Notes under the pieces: generated by a model
Seen by the model: only the letters and a program-made list of their open reading frames with translations
Database searches by the model: none
Told to the model about the DNA's origin: nothing
Translations under genes and position numbers: made by a program
Part shown: one piece after another, positions 30,620 through 40,779 of the stretch
Position numbering within the stretch: the stretch's first letter is position 1
Layout: the number at the start of each line of letters is the position of its first letter
Assembly: GCF_030246925.1 (NCBI RefSeq)
Contig: NZ_CP126740.1
Span: 434,001-498,000 of the forward strand
Direction of reading: 5' to 3'
Length of the DNA stretch: 64,000 nt
Origin: Microbacterium sp. zg-Y625
GTDB lineage: Bacteria; Actinomycetota; Actinomycetes; Actinomycetales; Microbacteriaceae

Positions 30620-32437
30620 TCAGTCCAGCGCGGGGTACAGCGCGGGGGCCGTGCGGTGGTGCGTGGCCTGCTCGAAGGCGTAGGCGAGCCCCAGCAGCGT
30701 GCCCTCGGTGAAGTCGCGACCGAGGAACTCGATGTTGACGTTCGCGCCCGGGAGCTGCTCACCCTCGACGGCCTGACCCATCGGCACCGTCACCGACGGC
30801 ATGCCGGTGTTGGGGCTGAGGCGCAGGTTGGTGCCCTGCGTGCCGTAGGGGGTGCCCGACGGGTAGATGAGGGCGTCGAGCTCGAGGCCGTCGAGCATGC
30901 CGGTCACCAGCGTCTTGCCCTGGGCGAGCACGGTGGTGTGGGTCCCGGTGGGCCCCGCCCACGCCTGGTACTCCTCCTCGGTCACCGCATTGCGCTGCGC
31001 GTACACCCGCTGCCGCGAGGTGACGTAGTTGCCGCCCTCGAGGATCGCGTCGATGCTGCGTGCCGTCACGTTCGGCGCCAGGTGCGTCTCGATGTACCCG
31101 TTCAGGTCGCGCTTGAACTCGATCGTGCTGCCGCTGCCTTCGCCCAGCACCGTGTCGAGGTCGGCGGATCCCGCGACCTCCACCACGGTGGCGCCCAGCG
31201 ACTCGAGCGTCGCCTTCGTCTCCTCCCACAGCCGCACGGTCGTGGGGTTGCCGCCGATCATCGAGGCGACGTATCCGATGCGGGCGCCGGCGAGGGCGCC
31301 GGGGTCGAGATAAGAGGTGTACGACGCCGGCACCTGGCCCTGCTGCCGCGAGGTGACGGCATCGGCGGGGTCGATGCCGACGACGGCATCCATTGCCACC
31401 GCCGCGTCGATCACGCTGCGGGTCATGGGGCCGCCGGTGTCCTGGCTGAGTGCGAGCGGGATGATGCCGTCACGGCTGGCGAGGCCCACCGTCGGACGCA
31501 CACCCACCAGCTGGTTGTACGACGACGGCACGCGGATCGACCCGCCGGTGTCGGTGCCGAAGCCGATGCCCGCCAGGTTCGCGGCGATCGCCGCGCCCGT
31601 GCCGCCGCTCGATCCGCCCGCAGTGCGGTCGGTGAAGTAGGGGCTCGCGACGAGCGTGGAGGTGCCTGCCTCGTGGAACGACGAGAACTCCGAGGCGAAC
31701 CCGTAGGCGAATTCGTCGAGGCTCGCCTTGGCGAGGATCACGGCCCCGGCGTCGCGCAGGCCCTTCACCATGAAGGCGTCGGTCGCGGTCTGGTTGTCGT
31801 TCCAGCATCCGCAGCCGCCGGTGGTGACCATGTCGACGGTGTTGTAGTTGTCCTTCACCGCGATGGGCACGCCCAGCAGCATGCTCGTCATCCCCTCGGC
31901 GGCGCGTTCGGCGTCGGCGGCCGCAGCCGCTTCGAGGGCCGCAGCGCCGACGGTGATGATCGAGTTGAGCGGACGACCGCCGGGCGCCGAGTCGACGAGC
32001 GCGTCGTCGTAGGCGGCGATGCGGTCGATGTAGCCCTGCGTGATCTCGACCGAGGTGGTGACTCCGGCGTTCATGGCGGCCTGCATGTCGAGCACCGAGG
32101 CCTCGACCAGCTGGAACGGTCCGTCGTCGTAGATCATCCGCTGCGCGAGGTCGGCGAGGTCGGCGACGGTGATCCTCCCGTCGGCGTTGGTGTCGATGAC
32201 CGCGACGTCGGTCCAATCCGCCGCGCCGCTCGTGATGCCGAGGGCGGATGCCGCGACGTCGAGGTCGGCGGTGGTCACCTGATCGTCGCCGGTGAGGTCG
32301 AGTTCGGTGAAGTACGGCGCCAGCAGGGGGGCGACGCTCGGGGCGACGGCGGATGCCGGCAGGCTCACGCCCAGGGCGCCGACGGTGCCCAGCACGGCCG
32401 CCGCGGCGACCACGCCGCGGGTGCGCTTGGTGTTCAT
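30620..32437 (-). CDS. Secreted amidase-signature enzyme with N-terminal dockerin
   Basis: This 605-residue protein has a signal peptide (residues 1-31, cleavage near ASA-VA). Two calcium-binding F-hand repeats of dockerin type follow: D47-T49-D51-T55-D58 and D82-N84-D86-G87-T90-D93. The amidase-signature domain (about 110-600) has the triad Lys195 (PIAVKDN), Ser276 (AGGSSGG) and Ser300 (DTGGSIRVPSS), all present. Such enzymes hydrolyse amides, peptide amides or acyl-amino acids; the substrate is unknown. I chose ATG 32437 because it gives the signal peptide and has GAAGGGAA upstream. The gene just upstream encodes a cohesin-domain surface protein, so the dockerin probably docks it on the cell wall. 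Confidence 0.86.
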   Translation of the reverse strand: MNTKRTRGVVAAAAVLGTVGALGVSLPASAVAPSVAPLLAPYFTELDLTGDDQVTTADLDVAASALGITSGAADWTDVAVIDTNADGRITVADLADLAQRMIYDDGPFQLVEASVLDMQAAMNAGVTTSVEITQGYIDRIAAYDDALVDSAPGGRPLNSIITVGAAALEAAAAADAERAAEGMTSMLLGVPIAVKDNYNTVDMVTTGGCGCWNDNQTATDAFMVKGLRDAGAVILAKASLDEFAYGFASEFSSFHEAGTSTLVASPYFTDRTAGGSSGGTGAAIAANLAGIGFGTDTGGSIRVPSSYNQLVGVRPTVGLASRDGIIPLALSQDTGGPMTRSVIDAAVAMDAVVGIDPADAVTSRQQGQVPASYTSYLDPGALAGARIGYVASMIGGNPTTVRLWEETKATLESLGATVVEVAGSADLDTVLGEGSGSTIEFKRDLNGYIETHLAPNVTARSIDAILEGGNYVTSRQRVYAQRNAVTEEEYQAWAGPTGTHTTVLAQGKTLVTGMLDGLELDALIYPSGTPYGTQGTNLRLSPNTGMPSVTVPMGQAVEGEQLPGANVNIEFLGRDFTEGTLLGLAYAFEQATHHRTAPALYPALD

Positions 32438-32463
32438 GTTTCCCTTCCGATGGTTGACCCCCC

Positions 32464-32502
32464 GGTCGTTGAGCGAGGGCGCAACGCGCCCGAGACGAAA
32501 CG
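32464..32502. repeat. Microbacteriaceae-type GGTCGTTGAGCGAG...GAGACGAAACG element
   Basis: A 39-base element starting GGTCGTTGAGCGAG and ending GAGACGAAACG, with a small GGGCGC-AAC-GCGCCC hairpin inside. From memory this pattern recurs between genes in Microbacterium genomes. Here it lies in the 77-base space between the cohesin and amidase genes and could attenuate or stabilise their mRNA. Confidence 0.5.
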
Positions 32503-32514
32503 CCCGACCCCCGC

Positions 32515-33270
32515 TCACGCCTCGACCTCCGCGCGCCGACGCCGCACCATCAGCACCACACCGAGCGCGACCAGCCCCACGCCCGCGGCACCCACGACGA
32601 TCCACATCACGACGTCGCCACCAGTAGTGGCCAGCGACCCCGCCGAGTTGCCTGCGGGGTCGGATGCCGCTGCGTCATCGGCAGCACCCTCGCCTGCGGC
32701 CGGCGCGCCCGCGCCCGGAGCACCCGGGGCGGGGGTGGGGCTGGGCGTCACCGGTGCCGCGGCGATCTCGACCGTGGTCGTCACTGCCTCAGGCAGCGGC
32801 TGAGAAGCGCTCGCCGAGTCGAGGAATGTACCGTCGTCGACGCTGATCGTCGCCGAGCCCGAGCCGACCGCGGTGAACGAGAACGTCACGAGGTCGTGCG
32901 TTCCCGCGAGGCCGGGCGACGTGCCGAGCCGGGTGTTCGTGAACGTGACGGTGCCGGAGGATTCGGTGACCGCGCCGTAGCCGCCGGTGGGATAGGTCTC
33001 GCTGCCGGCGGCGAAGGCCAGCAGGGTGGGGTCGTACCCGAGCGTGAGGTCGTAGGCGAACAGGTCGGCACCGGCCTCGGCGGCGACTGTCACGGTGACG
33101 GTGTCGCCGGCGGTGACCGCCCCGGGAGCGGTGACGGTGACGCCGGTGGCAGCGTGGGCTGCGGGAGCCAGCGCGAGCGAGCCGCCGAAGACAGCGAGGG
33201 CTGCGGTGAGCAGCGCCAGCGCTCGGGTTCGGGCGCGACGAGGTCGCGCGGAGGGGTTGGTTTCAGGCAT
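32515..33270 (-). CDS. Cell-wall-anchored cohesin-domain protein (LAxTG sorting signal)
   Basis: This 251-residue surface protein has a signal peptide (1-41, ending AHA-AT) and a single cohesin-like beta-sandwich (about 43-170): AGDTVTVTVAAEAG, DLFAYDLTLGYDPTLLAF, then DLVTFSFTAVGSGSATI. A Pro/Ala/Gly-rich stalk (172-210) follows, then LATTG at 213-217, a transmembrane helix (219-242) and RRRR. LAxTG is the motif used by class E sortases of high-GC actinobacteria, so covalent wall attachment is expected. The next gene on the same strand carries a dockerin. The pair looks like a one-cohesin scaffold with its client enzyme. I used ATG 33270, with the signal peptide directly following. Confidence 0.85.
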   Translation of the reverse strand: MPETNPSARPRRARTRALALLTAALAVFGGSLALAPAAHAATGVTVTAPGAVTAGDTVTVTVAAEAGADLFAYDLTLGYDPTLLAFAAGSETYPTGGYGAVTESSGTVTFTNTRLGTSPGLAGTHDLVTFSFTAVGSGSATISVDDGTFLDSASASQPLPEAVTTTVEIAAAPVTPSPTPAPGAPGAGAPAAGEGAADDAAASDPAGNSAGSLATTGGDVVMWIVVGAAGVGLVALGVVLMVRRRRAEVEA

Positions 33271-33410
33271 GCGAAAGCAGGTCCTTCCTCGGTGGAGGAC
33301 TGCCGACGCACGCACCCGGTGCTTGTCGCGCCAGCGCGTCCCTAGGGGGTTTTCAGGACTCTTTCAGTGCCAGATTTCGCGGTCGTTTCCGCGTGTTACC
33401 GGCATCGCCG

Positions 33411-34160
33411 TCAGGCCGTGTCGTCGATGGTCGCCCGGATGAGAGGAACGGGGAAGGTCGCGGCGCGCAAGGGGTCGAGGTGCGAGTCCGTGATCCCCGC
33501 AGTGAAGGACGAGAGGTCGAAGCACTTGAACAGGGCTTCGCGACCGAACTTGGTGCTGTCCGCGACGAAGAATGCCTCGCCCGCGATGGAGAGCATCGTT
33601 CGCTTGAGCTCGATCTCGTAGCTGGACGTGCTGTACAAACCGTCATCGAGCACGGTGTCGCACCCGAGGATCGCCACGTTGACGCGCAGGTTCTGCAGCT
33701 GCTGAACGGACGTGGGGCCCCACATCGACACGTCGTTCGGAAGCAGCTCCCCGCCGATGAACACCAGATTCGCGCGCTGGCGCTCAGCCACCACGAGGCC
33801 GATCTGCAAATCGTTCGTCACGATCGTCACCCGGGAGCTTGCCAGATGTCGCGCGACTTCGAGCGTCGTCGTACCGCTGTCCATCAACACCGTCTGGCCG
33901 TCGAGGATGCGGTCAGCCATGGCCTTGCCGATGGCGACCTTCTCCTTGCGGTGCAGAGTGCTCTTCAGATCGAAGGGCGCCCCGTACTGAGGGCTGGGGA
34001 GGGCGCCGCCGTGCGTGCGCTGGATGAGTTCACGCGCCTCGAGCTGGTCGAGGTCGCGGCGGATCGTGGACGCGGTCACGCCGAAGGCGTCCGCGAGGGA
34101 CGCAACGGACTGGAAGCCCTGCTCCGCCAGCAGCTCAAGAATCTGAGCCTGTCGCGACAT
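33411..34160 (-). CDS. DeoR-family transcriptional repressor
   Basis: This 249-residue regulator has the DeoR N-terminal helix-turn-helix (QSVASLADAFGVTASTIRRDL, residues about 17-38) and a DeoR sensor domain with MDSGTTTLEVARHL, IVTNDL and FIGGELLPN; these bind phosphorylated sugars in known members. It is transcribed away from the ABC-transporter operon that starts at 34356. The shared 195-base space contains a perfect inverted repeat overlapping the operon promoter, so local repression relieved by a sugar phosphate is the natural model. Confidence 0.9.
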   Translation of the reverse strand: MSRQAQILELLAEQGFQSVASLADAFGVTASTIRRDLDQLEARELIQRTHGGALPSPQYGAPFDLKSTLHRKEKVAIGKAMADRILDGQTVLMDSGTTTLEVARHLASSRVTIVTNDLQIGLVVAERQRANLVFIGGELLPNDVSMWGPTSVQQLQNLRVNVAILGCDTVLDDGLYSTSSYEIELKRTMLSIAGEAFFVADSTKFGREALFKCFDLSSFTAGITDSHLDPLRAATFPVPLIRATIDDTA

Positions 34161-34240
34161 CGCTCTGCGCTCCTCGTAGGTAGGGATCGGACCACTCTAT
34201 CCGGGGGAGGTGCGCAATTTCACGCAGCGAATCGGCAGGA

Positions 34241-34295
34241 CTGCGCGATTGTGCGCGTGAGGGCATTGACAATCGCGCAGGTGCATGGCTACCTT
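34241..34295 (+). promoter_or_regulatory. Operon promoter with DeoR-type operator
   Basis: CTGCGCGATTGT (34241-34252) and ACAATCGCGCAG (34269-34280) are exact inverted repeats 16 bases apart. The right arm overlaps the -35 box TTGACA (34266-34271); an 18-base spacer leads to TACCTT (34290-34295). Two further TTTCACGCAGC copies flank the region, at 34218-34228 and 34314-34324. Repressor binding here would block RNA polymerase. Confidence 0.7.
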
Positions 34296-34355
34296 CGGCG
34301 AAACGACCCTCGGTTTCACGCAGCAACGCGAAGGTCCGATCACGAAGGAGTGAGC

Positions 34356-35393
34356 ATGAATCGCAACAGGTTTGCCATGACCCTGCTCGCGGGGACCGCT
34401 GTCTTCGCGCTCGCCGGCTGCGGCACCACCGCCGGCGACGGTGGGGGAGACGCGACGGGGGGTGGCGACGCCGCCGCAGAAGGCGCGTACGTCACGGTCG
34501 TCAAAGCAACGGGGATCGGCTGGTTCGACCGCATGGAGGTCGGCGTCGACGAGTGGGCCGCTGAGACAGGAATCGACGCGCGCCAGGAAGGACCCGCCGA
34601 GGCGACCAACGAGGGTCAGGTCGACATCATCCAAAACCTCATCGCCCAGTCGCCCCTGGCGATCACCGTCGTCCCCAATGACGTGGCCGGGCTGGCCACG
34701 GTGTTGGGTGAGGCCCGCGACAAGGGCATCATCGTCGTCTCCCACGAGGCCGCGGGAATCGACAACGTCGACATCGACATCGAGGCGTTCGAGAACAAGG
34801 CGTACGGGTCGCAGATCATGGACAACCTCGCTCAGTGCATGGACGAGGAAGGCGGCTACGTGCAATTCGTCGGCCGGCTCACCAACGGATCGCACAGCGA
34901 GTGGGTGCAAGGCGCCGAAGAGAACCAGACGGCCAACTTCTCCGAGATGACCCGCCTGGAAGATCCGATCGAGTCGGAAGAGGACGAAGAGGTCGCCTAC
35001 AACAAGGCCAAGGAGCTTCTGGCCAAGTATCCCGACATCAAGGGCTTCCAGGGTTCCGCCGGTACGGACGTCGTGGGCATCGCACGGGCCGTAGAAGAAG
35101 CGGGTAAGAGCGACACCGTGTGCGTGATGGGCACGTCCATTCCGTCCGTGGCCGAGAGCTACCTGGCGAGCGGGGCGATCGACAAGATCTTCTTCTGGGA
35201 CCCCGCGCTGGCGGGCAAGGCTCAGCTGCAGATCGCACAGATCCTCCTCGACGGCGAGACGATCGAAGAGGGGACGGACCTCGGTATTCCCGGATACGAA
35301 TCGCTGGTCAAGCTCGACGGCTACGACAACGTCTTCGCGGGCGATGCGGGTGTCGCGGTGGATGCCGACAACGTCGACGAGTACGACTTCTGA
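34356..35393 (+). CDS. Sugar ABC transporter substrate-binding lipoprotein
   Basis: This 345-residue periplasmic-binding-protein type 1 (ribose/RbsB-like) lipoprotein has its signal peptide ending in the lipobox LAGC with Cys22, then a Gly/Asp-rich linker and the binding domain (YVTVVKATGIGWFDRMEVGV, AITVVPNDVAG, QGSAGTDVVGIARAVEE). It is the extracellular receptor of the transporter encoded next. The ATG at 34356 has AAGGAG six bases upstream. The ligand is probably a pentose, tetrose or related polyol judging by the catabolic genes, but is not determined. Confidence 0.92.
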   Translation: MNRNRFAMTLLAGTAVFALAGCGTTAGDGGGDATGGGDAAAEGAYVTVVKATGIGWFDRMEVGVDEWAAETGIDARQEGPAEATNEGQVDIIQNLIAQSPLAITVVPNDVAGLATVLGEARDKGIIVVSHEAAGIDNVDIDIEAFENKAYGSQIMDNLAQCMDEEGGYVQFVGRLTNGSHSEWVQGAEENQTANFSEMTRLEDPIESEEDEEVAYNKAKELLAKYPDIKGFQGSAGTDVVGIARAVEEAGKSDTVCVMGTSIPSVAESYLASGAIDKIFFWDPALAGKAQLQIAQILLDGETIEEGTDLGIPGYESLVKLDGYDNVFAGDAGVAVDADNVDEYDF

Positions 35394-35469
35394 TCGATCC
35401 GACATCGGTCGACGCGGGAGAGTGCCACCAGGTGCCCTCCCGCGTCGCGACTGAAGGGTGCCGACACGC

Positions 35470-36966
35470 ATGAGCTCCGTCGAACCTGCGCTTGAGGTGC
35501 GGGACATCGTCAAGATCTACGGCGGTGTCCGCGCGCTCGGCGGCGTCTCGCTGACGCTCGATCCCGGCGAAGTGCACTGCCTCGCGGGAGAGAACGGCAG
35601 CGGTAAGTCCACACTCATCAAGATCATCAGCGGCGTGGAGCGACCTGACTCCGGCGTGATGGTGCTCGATGGCCAGACGTTGGGCCACACCACGCCGAGC
35701 GGCGCGATCCGCGCCGGCATCCAGGTGATCTACCAGGACTTCTCGCTGTTCCCGAACCTCACCGCCGCGGAGAACATCGCCATGCTCAGCGAGCTCACGG
35801 CCCGACGCAAGCTGTCGTCCCGTCGCCGCATCCGCGCTGCGGCCGAGAGCATCGTCGCCGAGCTCGGGCTGAACATCGATCTGGATGCCGACGTCGAGCA
35901 CCTCTCGGTCGCCGACCGGCAGCTGATCGCGATCTGTCGCGCGCTCGTGGGCGATGCCCGCGTTCTCATCATGGACGAGCCGACCACGGCGCTGACGCAC
36001 TCCGAGGTGCAGCGCCTGTTCGCCATCGTGAGACGGCTGCAGGAGCGCGGGGTGGCGATCATGTTCGTCAGCCACAAGCTCGACGAGGTGCTGCAGATCG
36101 CGCAGCGAGTGACGGTGCTCCGCAACGGCCAGGTCGTCGCATCCGGGCTCGCATCCGAATACACCGGGCGCAGCATCGCGAAGGCGATGACCGGCCGTGA
36201 TGTCGGTGAGGAGCGCCTGGTCGACGACCTGCCTCTCGACCAGCCGCCTCTCATGGCGGTGGACGGTCTCGGCCGTGAGGGGGCCTTCGAGGATGTCAGC
36301 TTCGCCGTGCAGAGCGGCGAGATCCTCGGCATCACGGGTCTGCTGGGCTCGGGGCGGGGCGAGATCGCGGAGGCGATCTTCGGCGTCGAACCCGCAGACA
36401 CAGGAACGGTCGCGGTCAACGGCGAGACCCGTCGCATTCGGTCGATATCCCACGCGGTGCGCGCGGGCATCGGGTACGTGCCGGAAGACCGCCTGACCCA
36501 GGGACTCTTCCTCGACAAGTCCATCGCCGACAACATGGTGGCCGCGTCGCTGGATTCCTACCGCGGCAAGATGCTGCTGCTTGACCGCAAGCGCATCGCG
36601 CGTTCGATGAGAGACCTCTTCGCGCGCCTGCGGATCAAGGCCCCCAACGTGCAGGCCCCCGTCCGGAGCCTTTCGGGGGGCAACGCCCAGCGGGTCGTCA
36701 TCGCCAAGTGGCTCGACCGCAAGCCGGCTGTCCTCATGCTCAACGGCCCCACCGTCGGGGTGGACATCGGCTCGAAGGAGGAGATCTTCTCGATCCTCCG
36801 CGCGCAGGCCGCTGAGGGGATGGGGATCATCGTGATCTCTGACGACATCCCCGAACTGGTGGCGAGCTGCCACCGGGTGCTGATCGTCCGAGCGGGGCGC
36901 ATCGTCTCGGAGATGGCCGGTGCGGACATCACCCTGGATGCCATTCAGGAAAGGATGACCGCCTGA
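35470..36966 (+). CDS. Sugar ABC transporter, double ATPase (RbsA/XylG type)
   Basis: This 498-residue ATPase has two nucleotide-binding domains. The first has Walker A GENGSGKST (residues 40-48) and Walker B ARVLIMDEPT. The second has the altered P-loop GLLGSGRGE that is normal for RbsA-type second domains, and the signature LSGGNAQRVV. In this family only some sites hydrolyse ATP. The start ATG at 35470 follows GAAGGG. Its TGA shares a base with the next ATG, so permease translation is coupled. Confidence 0.94.
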   Translation: MSSVEPALEVRDIVKIYGGVRALGGVSLTLDPGEVHCLAGENGSGKSTLIKIISGVERPDSGVMVLDGQTLGHTTPSGAIRAGIQVIYQDFSLFPNLTAAENIAMLSELTARRKLSSRRRIRAAAESIVAELGLNIDLDADVEHLSVADRQLIAICRALVGDARVLIMDEPTTALTHSEVQRLFAIVRRLQERGVAIMFVSHKLDEVLQIAQRVTVLRNGQVVASGLASEYTGRSIAKAMTGRDVGEERLVDDLPLDQPPLMAVDGLGREGAFEDVSFAVQSGEILGITGLLGSGRGEIAEAIFGVEPADTGTVAVNGETRRIRSISHAVRAGIGYVPEDRLTQGLFLDKSIADNMVAASLDSYRGKMLLLDRKRIARSMRDLFARLRIKAPNVQAPVRSLSGGNAQRVVIAKWLDRKPAVLMLNGPTVGVDIGSKEEIFSILRAQAAEGMGIIVISDDIPELVASCHRVLIVRAGRIVSEMAGADITLDAIQERMTA

Positions 36967-37985
36967 TGGAGATGCTGGGGCGGCTGCGGGGGCCGAACAA
37001 CGAGGGAGTGCTGGCGGCGGTGATCGTCGTGGTGGTCATCGCGATGTCGATCGCCAGCCCGGTGTTCTTCACTCCCGGCACCTTCTTCGGGCTGGCGCGC
37101 AGCTCGCTCGTCCCTCTCATCTTCGCGCTCGGAGTTCTCCTCGTGATGATCTCCGGCGGCATCGACGTGTCGTTCCCCGCGATCGCGATCTTCGCGGCCT
37201 ATACGACCGTCAGCTGGTCGAACCAGGCGAGCTTCGATCCCACGCTCGTGGGTGTCTTCGCCATCGCGCTGGTGATCGGCGCCCTCTGGGGACTGCTCAA
37301 CGGCGTCGTGATCGCACGATTCCGACTGCCCACGCTGATCGTCACGCTCGGCACGCAGGGCGTGGTGAGAGGGATCCTGCTCACGTACATCGGATCGGCG
37401 TACATCTCGGCGGCCAAGCTTCCCCCGAGCGTGTCGGCGGCCGGTGACGCCCACCTGGTCGACGTCCCGGGCGCCGGGTACCTCCACGGCATGCTCGTGC
37501 CGGTCGTCATGATCACCGTGCTCGTGTGGTGGATGCTGAAGTACTCCGCGTTCGGTCGCAGCATCTTCGCCATCGGCGGCGACATCGAGGCGGCACGGCG
37601 CGTGGGCATCAAGGTCGTTCGCACGCAGGTACTGCTTTACGTGCTCGTCGGCGCGCTCGCCGCTTTCGGCGGAGTGGTCGCCGTGATACTCGGCAAGAAC
37701 GCGAATCCGCAGTCGCTGGTCGGCACCGAGCTCGACATCATCGCTGCGGTGGTGTTGGGCGGCGCATCGATCTTCGGCGGCCGCGGCTCGGTGCTCGGGA
37801 CGGTGCTCGGTGTCGTGCTGGTGCAGCTCATCAACAACAACCTGGTGCTCATCGGCATCCCGAGCACCTGGCAGCGTGCGGCCGTCGGCGTTCTGCTGAT
37901 CATCGGCGTCAGCATCCAGGCCCTCACGGCGATGCGGGCGCGCAAGACCCCGGTGCTGCTCGAAGAGGAGGTGGCCCGCGCATGA
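36966..37985 (+). CDS. Sugar ABC transporter permease 1 (RbsC type)
   Basis: This 339-residue integral membrane protein of the BPD_transp_2 (ribose/xylose/galactose) family has about nine to ten helices. Typical segments are ISGGIDVSFPAIAIFAAY, WGLLNGVVIARFRLPTLIVT and VLGGASIFGGRGSVLGT. With permease 2 it should form a heterodimeric channel. It starts on the last base of the ATPase stop and overlaps permease 2 by four bases. Confidence 0.92.
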   Translation: MEMLGRLRGPNNEGVLAAVIVVVVIAMSIASPVFFTPGTFFGLARSSLVPLIFALGVLLVMISGGIDVSFPAIAIFAAYTTVSWSNQASFDPTLVGVFAIALVIGALWGLLNGVVIARFRLPTLIVTLGTQGVVRGILLTYIGSAYISAAKLPPSVSAAGDAHLVDVPGAGYLHGMLVPVVMITVLVWWMLKYSAFGRSIFAIGGDIEAARRVGIKVVRTQVLLYVLVGALAAFGGVVAVILGKNANPQSLVGTELDIIAAVVLGGASIFGGRGSVLGTVLGVVLVQLINNNLVLIGIPSTWQRAAVGVLLIIGVSIQALTAMRARKTPVLLEEEVARA

Positions 37986-39090
37986 GCGATCTGAATACGC
38001 AGAGCCGATCCGCCGCAGGCAACGCGGCTGACCGGCCGCTCGCGAAGCTCATCTCTCGGGTGCAGGTGCAGCGAGGCACCGGCCGTATGGTCCTGCTGCT
38101 CATCGCTGTCTTCGCGCTGTTCGCGCTCCTCAACCCGCGCGTGTTCCTCAACCCCATCAACCTGCAGAACATCGGCGTCGGAGCGCCCGAGATCGGGCTG
38201 ATCTCGCTCGCGATGATGATCGCCATGCTCACCGGCGGCATCGACCTGTCGGTCGTGGCCATCGCGAACATGTCCGCGATCACGGTGTCGTCGCTCTACA
38301 CCGCCGTCGCCGCAGGTGCGGGGCCAGAGGTCGCGGGTTCGCTCTCGCTGCTGTTCGTGCTCGCCGGCCTGGGGATGGGAGCACTGCTGGGCGCGGTCAA
38401 CGGCGTGCTGATCAGCGTGGTGGGGGTCACACCCATCCTCACCACGCTCGGGACGATGCAGCTGTTCAACGGCCTGGCGCTGGTGTGGACCGGTGGTGTG
38501 ACGATCTCGGGAGCGCCTCCCGCCGTCACGGCGATCGGCAAAGCCACCCTTGTCGGGGTGCCGGTGCTCTTCCTCGTGCTGATCCTCGCGGCCGTCGTGA
38601 TCGCCGTGGTGATCAACCGCACCGCGATCGGCCGCAAGATCCAGCTGCAGGGAGCCAACCCGGTCGCCGCACGCTACTCCGGCATCAGCAGCCGGTCGAC
38701 CCTCATGCTCACCTACGTCGTGAGCGGCGTGCTGGGGGGCCTCGCCGGACTCGTCTTCCTCGCCCGCAACCCGTCGGCGAGCGCGGACTACGGATCCAGC
38801 TACGTGCTGCTTGCAATCGTGATCGCCGTGCTGGGCGGCACGAATCCCAACGGCGGCTTCGCCACGGTGCTCGGCGTGATCCTCGCCACCCTGACACTGC
38901 AGGTGGTCTCGAGCGGATTCACGGCGATGCGACTGTCGGCCTACGAGTACGCCATCGCCCAGGGCGTGCTGCTGATCGCGGTCATGGTGTTCGACCAGCT
39001 GAAGTTCCGGCGACGTCGCAAAGTGCCGCCGCCGACACCGAGTGAGACGGGCGACCCGGCGATCCCGCGTCGCGGAAAGGAACGAGCCAA

Positions 39091-39094
<4 letters not shown>
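37982..39094 (+). CDS. Sugar ABC transporter permease 2 (RbsC type)
   Basis: This 370-residue second permease of the same family has a roughly 35-residue cytoplasmic N-terminal extension before the first helix. It shares MLTGGIDLSVVAIANMSAI, GAVNGVLISVVGVTPILTTLGT and VLGGTNPNGGFATVLGV with permease 1. The ATG at 37982 overlaps the permease 1 stop (ATGA), and its own stop overlaps the dhaK-like GTG (GTGA). Confidence 0.92.
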
Positions 39095-40092
<998 letters not shown>

Positions 40093-40093
40093 C

Positions 40094-40726
40094 ATGAACG
40101 CCGCTGAGCTGAACGCTCGCATTCGTGAGAGCCTCGCCGTGCTCATCGACTCAGCCGACGAGCTGCGCGAACTCGACCAGGCTCTCGGCGACGGTGACCT
40201 CGGCATCACGATCTCCGCCGGGTCCACCGCGGTGATCGATGCTCTGGAGGCATTGCCTGCCGAGACAACGCCGACCGAGATCGCGCGCGCGTCGGCGAAG
40301 GCGTTCGCCAATGCGAACCCCTCGACGATGGCGGCGCTGGTCGCGGGGGCGCTGCTGGCTGGATCGCGGGTCTGGGCCGACGTCTCCGAGATCACGATCG
40401 ACGACGCGCAGCGCTTCGCAGACGCTGCGGGCACCAGCATCTCGCAACGCGGCAAGACACAGCTCGGTGACAAGACGATCTACGACGGACTGGCCGCTGT
40501 CGCCGACGCGCTCGTCGGGCAGGTCGATGCCGAGGTAGCGGTGAACGCCGCAGTCAGAGCTGCCGACGACGCCGTGGAGCGCACGAAGGGCCTGCAGTCC
40601 CGGCGCGGCCGCGCCTCGTGGCTCCAGGAGCGCAGCATCGGCAAAGCGGACCCTGGCGCGACCGCGCTGCTGCGGTTCGTCGAGTCGTGGCGTGCGACGT
40701 CCCCTGCGGCGGCGGGCGCGGACTGA
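40094..40726 (+). CDS. Dihydroxyacetone/ketose kinase DhaL-type subunit
   Basis: This 210-residue Dak2-family phosphoryl-transfer subunit has the nucleotide-binding signature LDQALGDGDLGITI, where the Asp residues hold magnesium, and KTQLGDKTIYDGL further on. The length matches the separate DhaL of PTS-linked systems. No DhaM phosphotransfer protein is encoded nearby, so it either uses free ATP or a DhaM elsewhere. It starts one base after the DhaK stop. Confidence 0.88.
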   Translation: MNAAELNARIRESLAVLIDSADELRELDQALGDGDLGITISAGSTAVIDALEALPAETTPTEIARASAKAFANANPSTMAALVAGALLAGSRVWADVSEITIDDAQRFADAAGTSISQRGKTQLGDKTIYDGLAAVADALVGQVDAEVAVNAAVRAADDAVERTKGLQSRRGRASWLQERSIGKADPGATALLRFVESWRATSPAAAGAD

Positions 40727-40779
40727 ACCGCTCCATTCCCCAACCCTTTTCCATCACGCAACCGAAGGCGGTTCTCCCC

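Noticed and set aside
30563..32803. 746-codon plus-strand open frame opposite the dockerin-amidase gene
   Set aside because: It has low-complexity His/Val/Arg content with no start context, while the opposite strand has an intact catalytic triad and dockerin.
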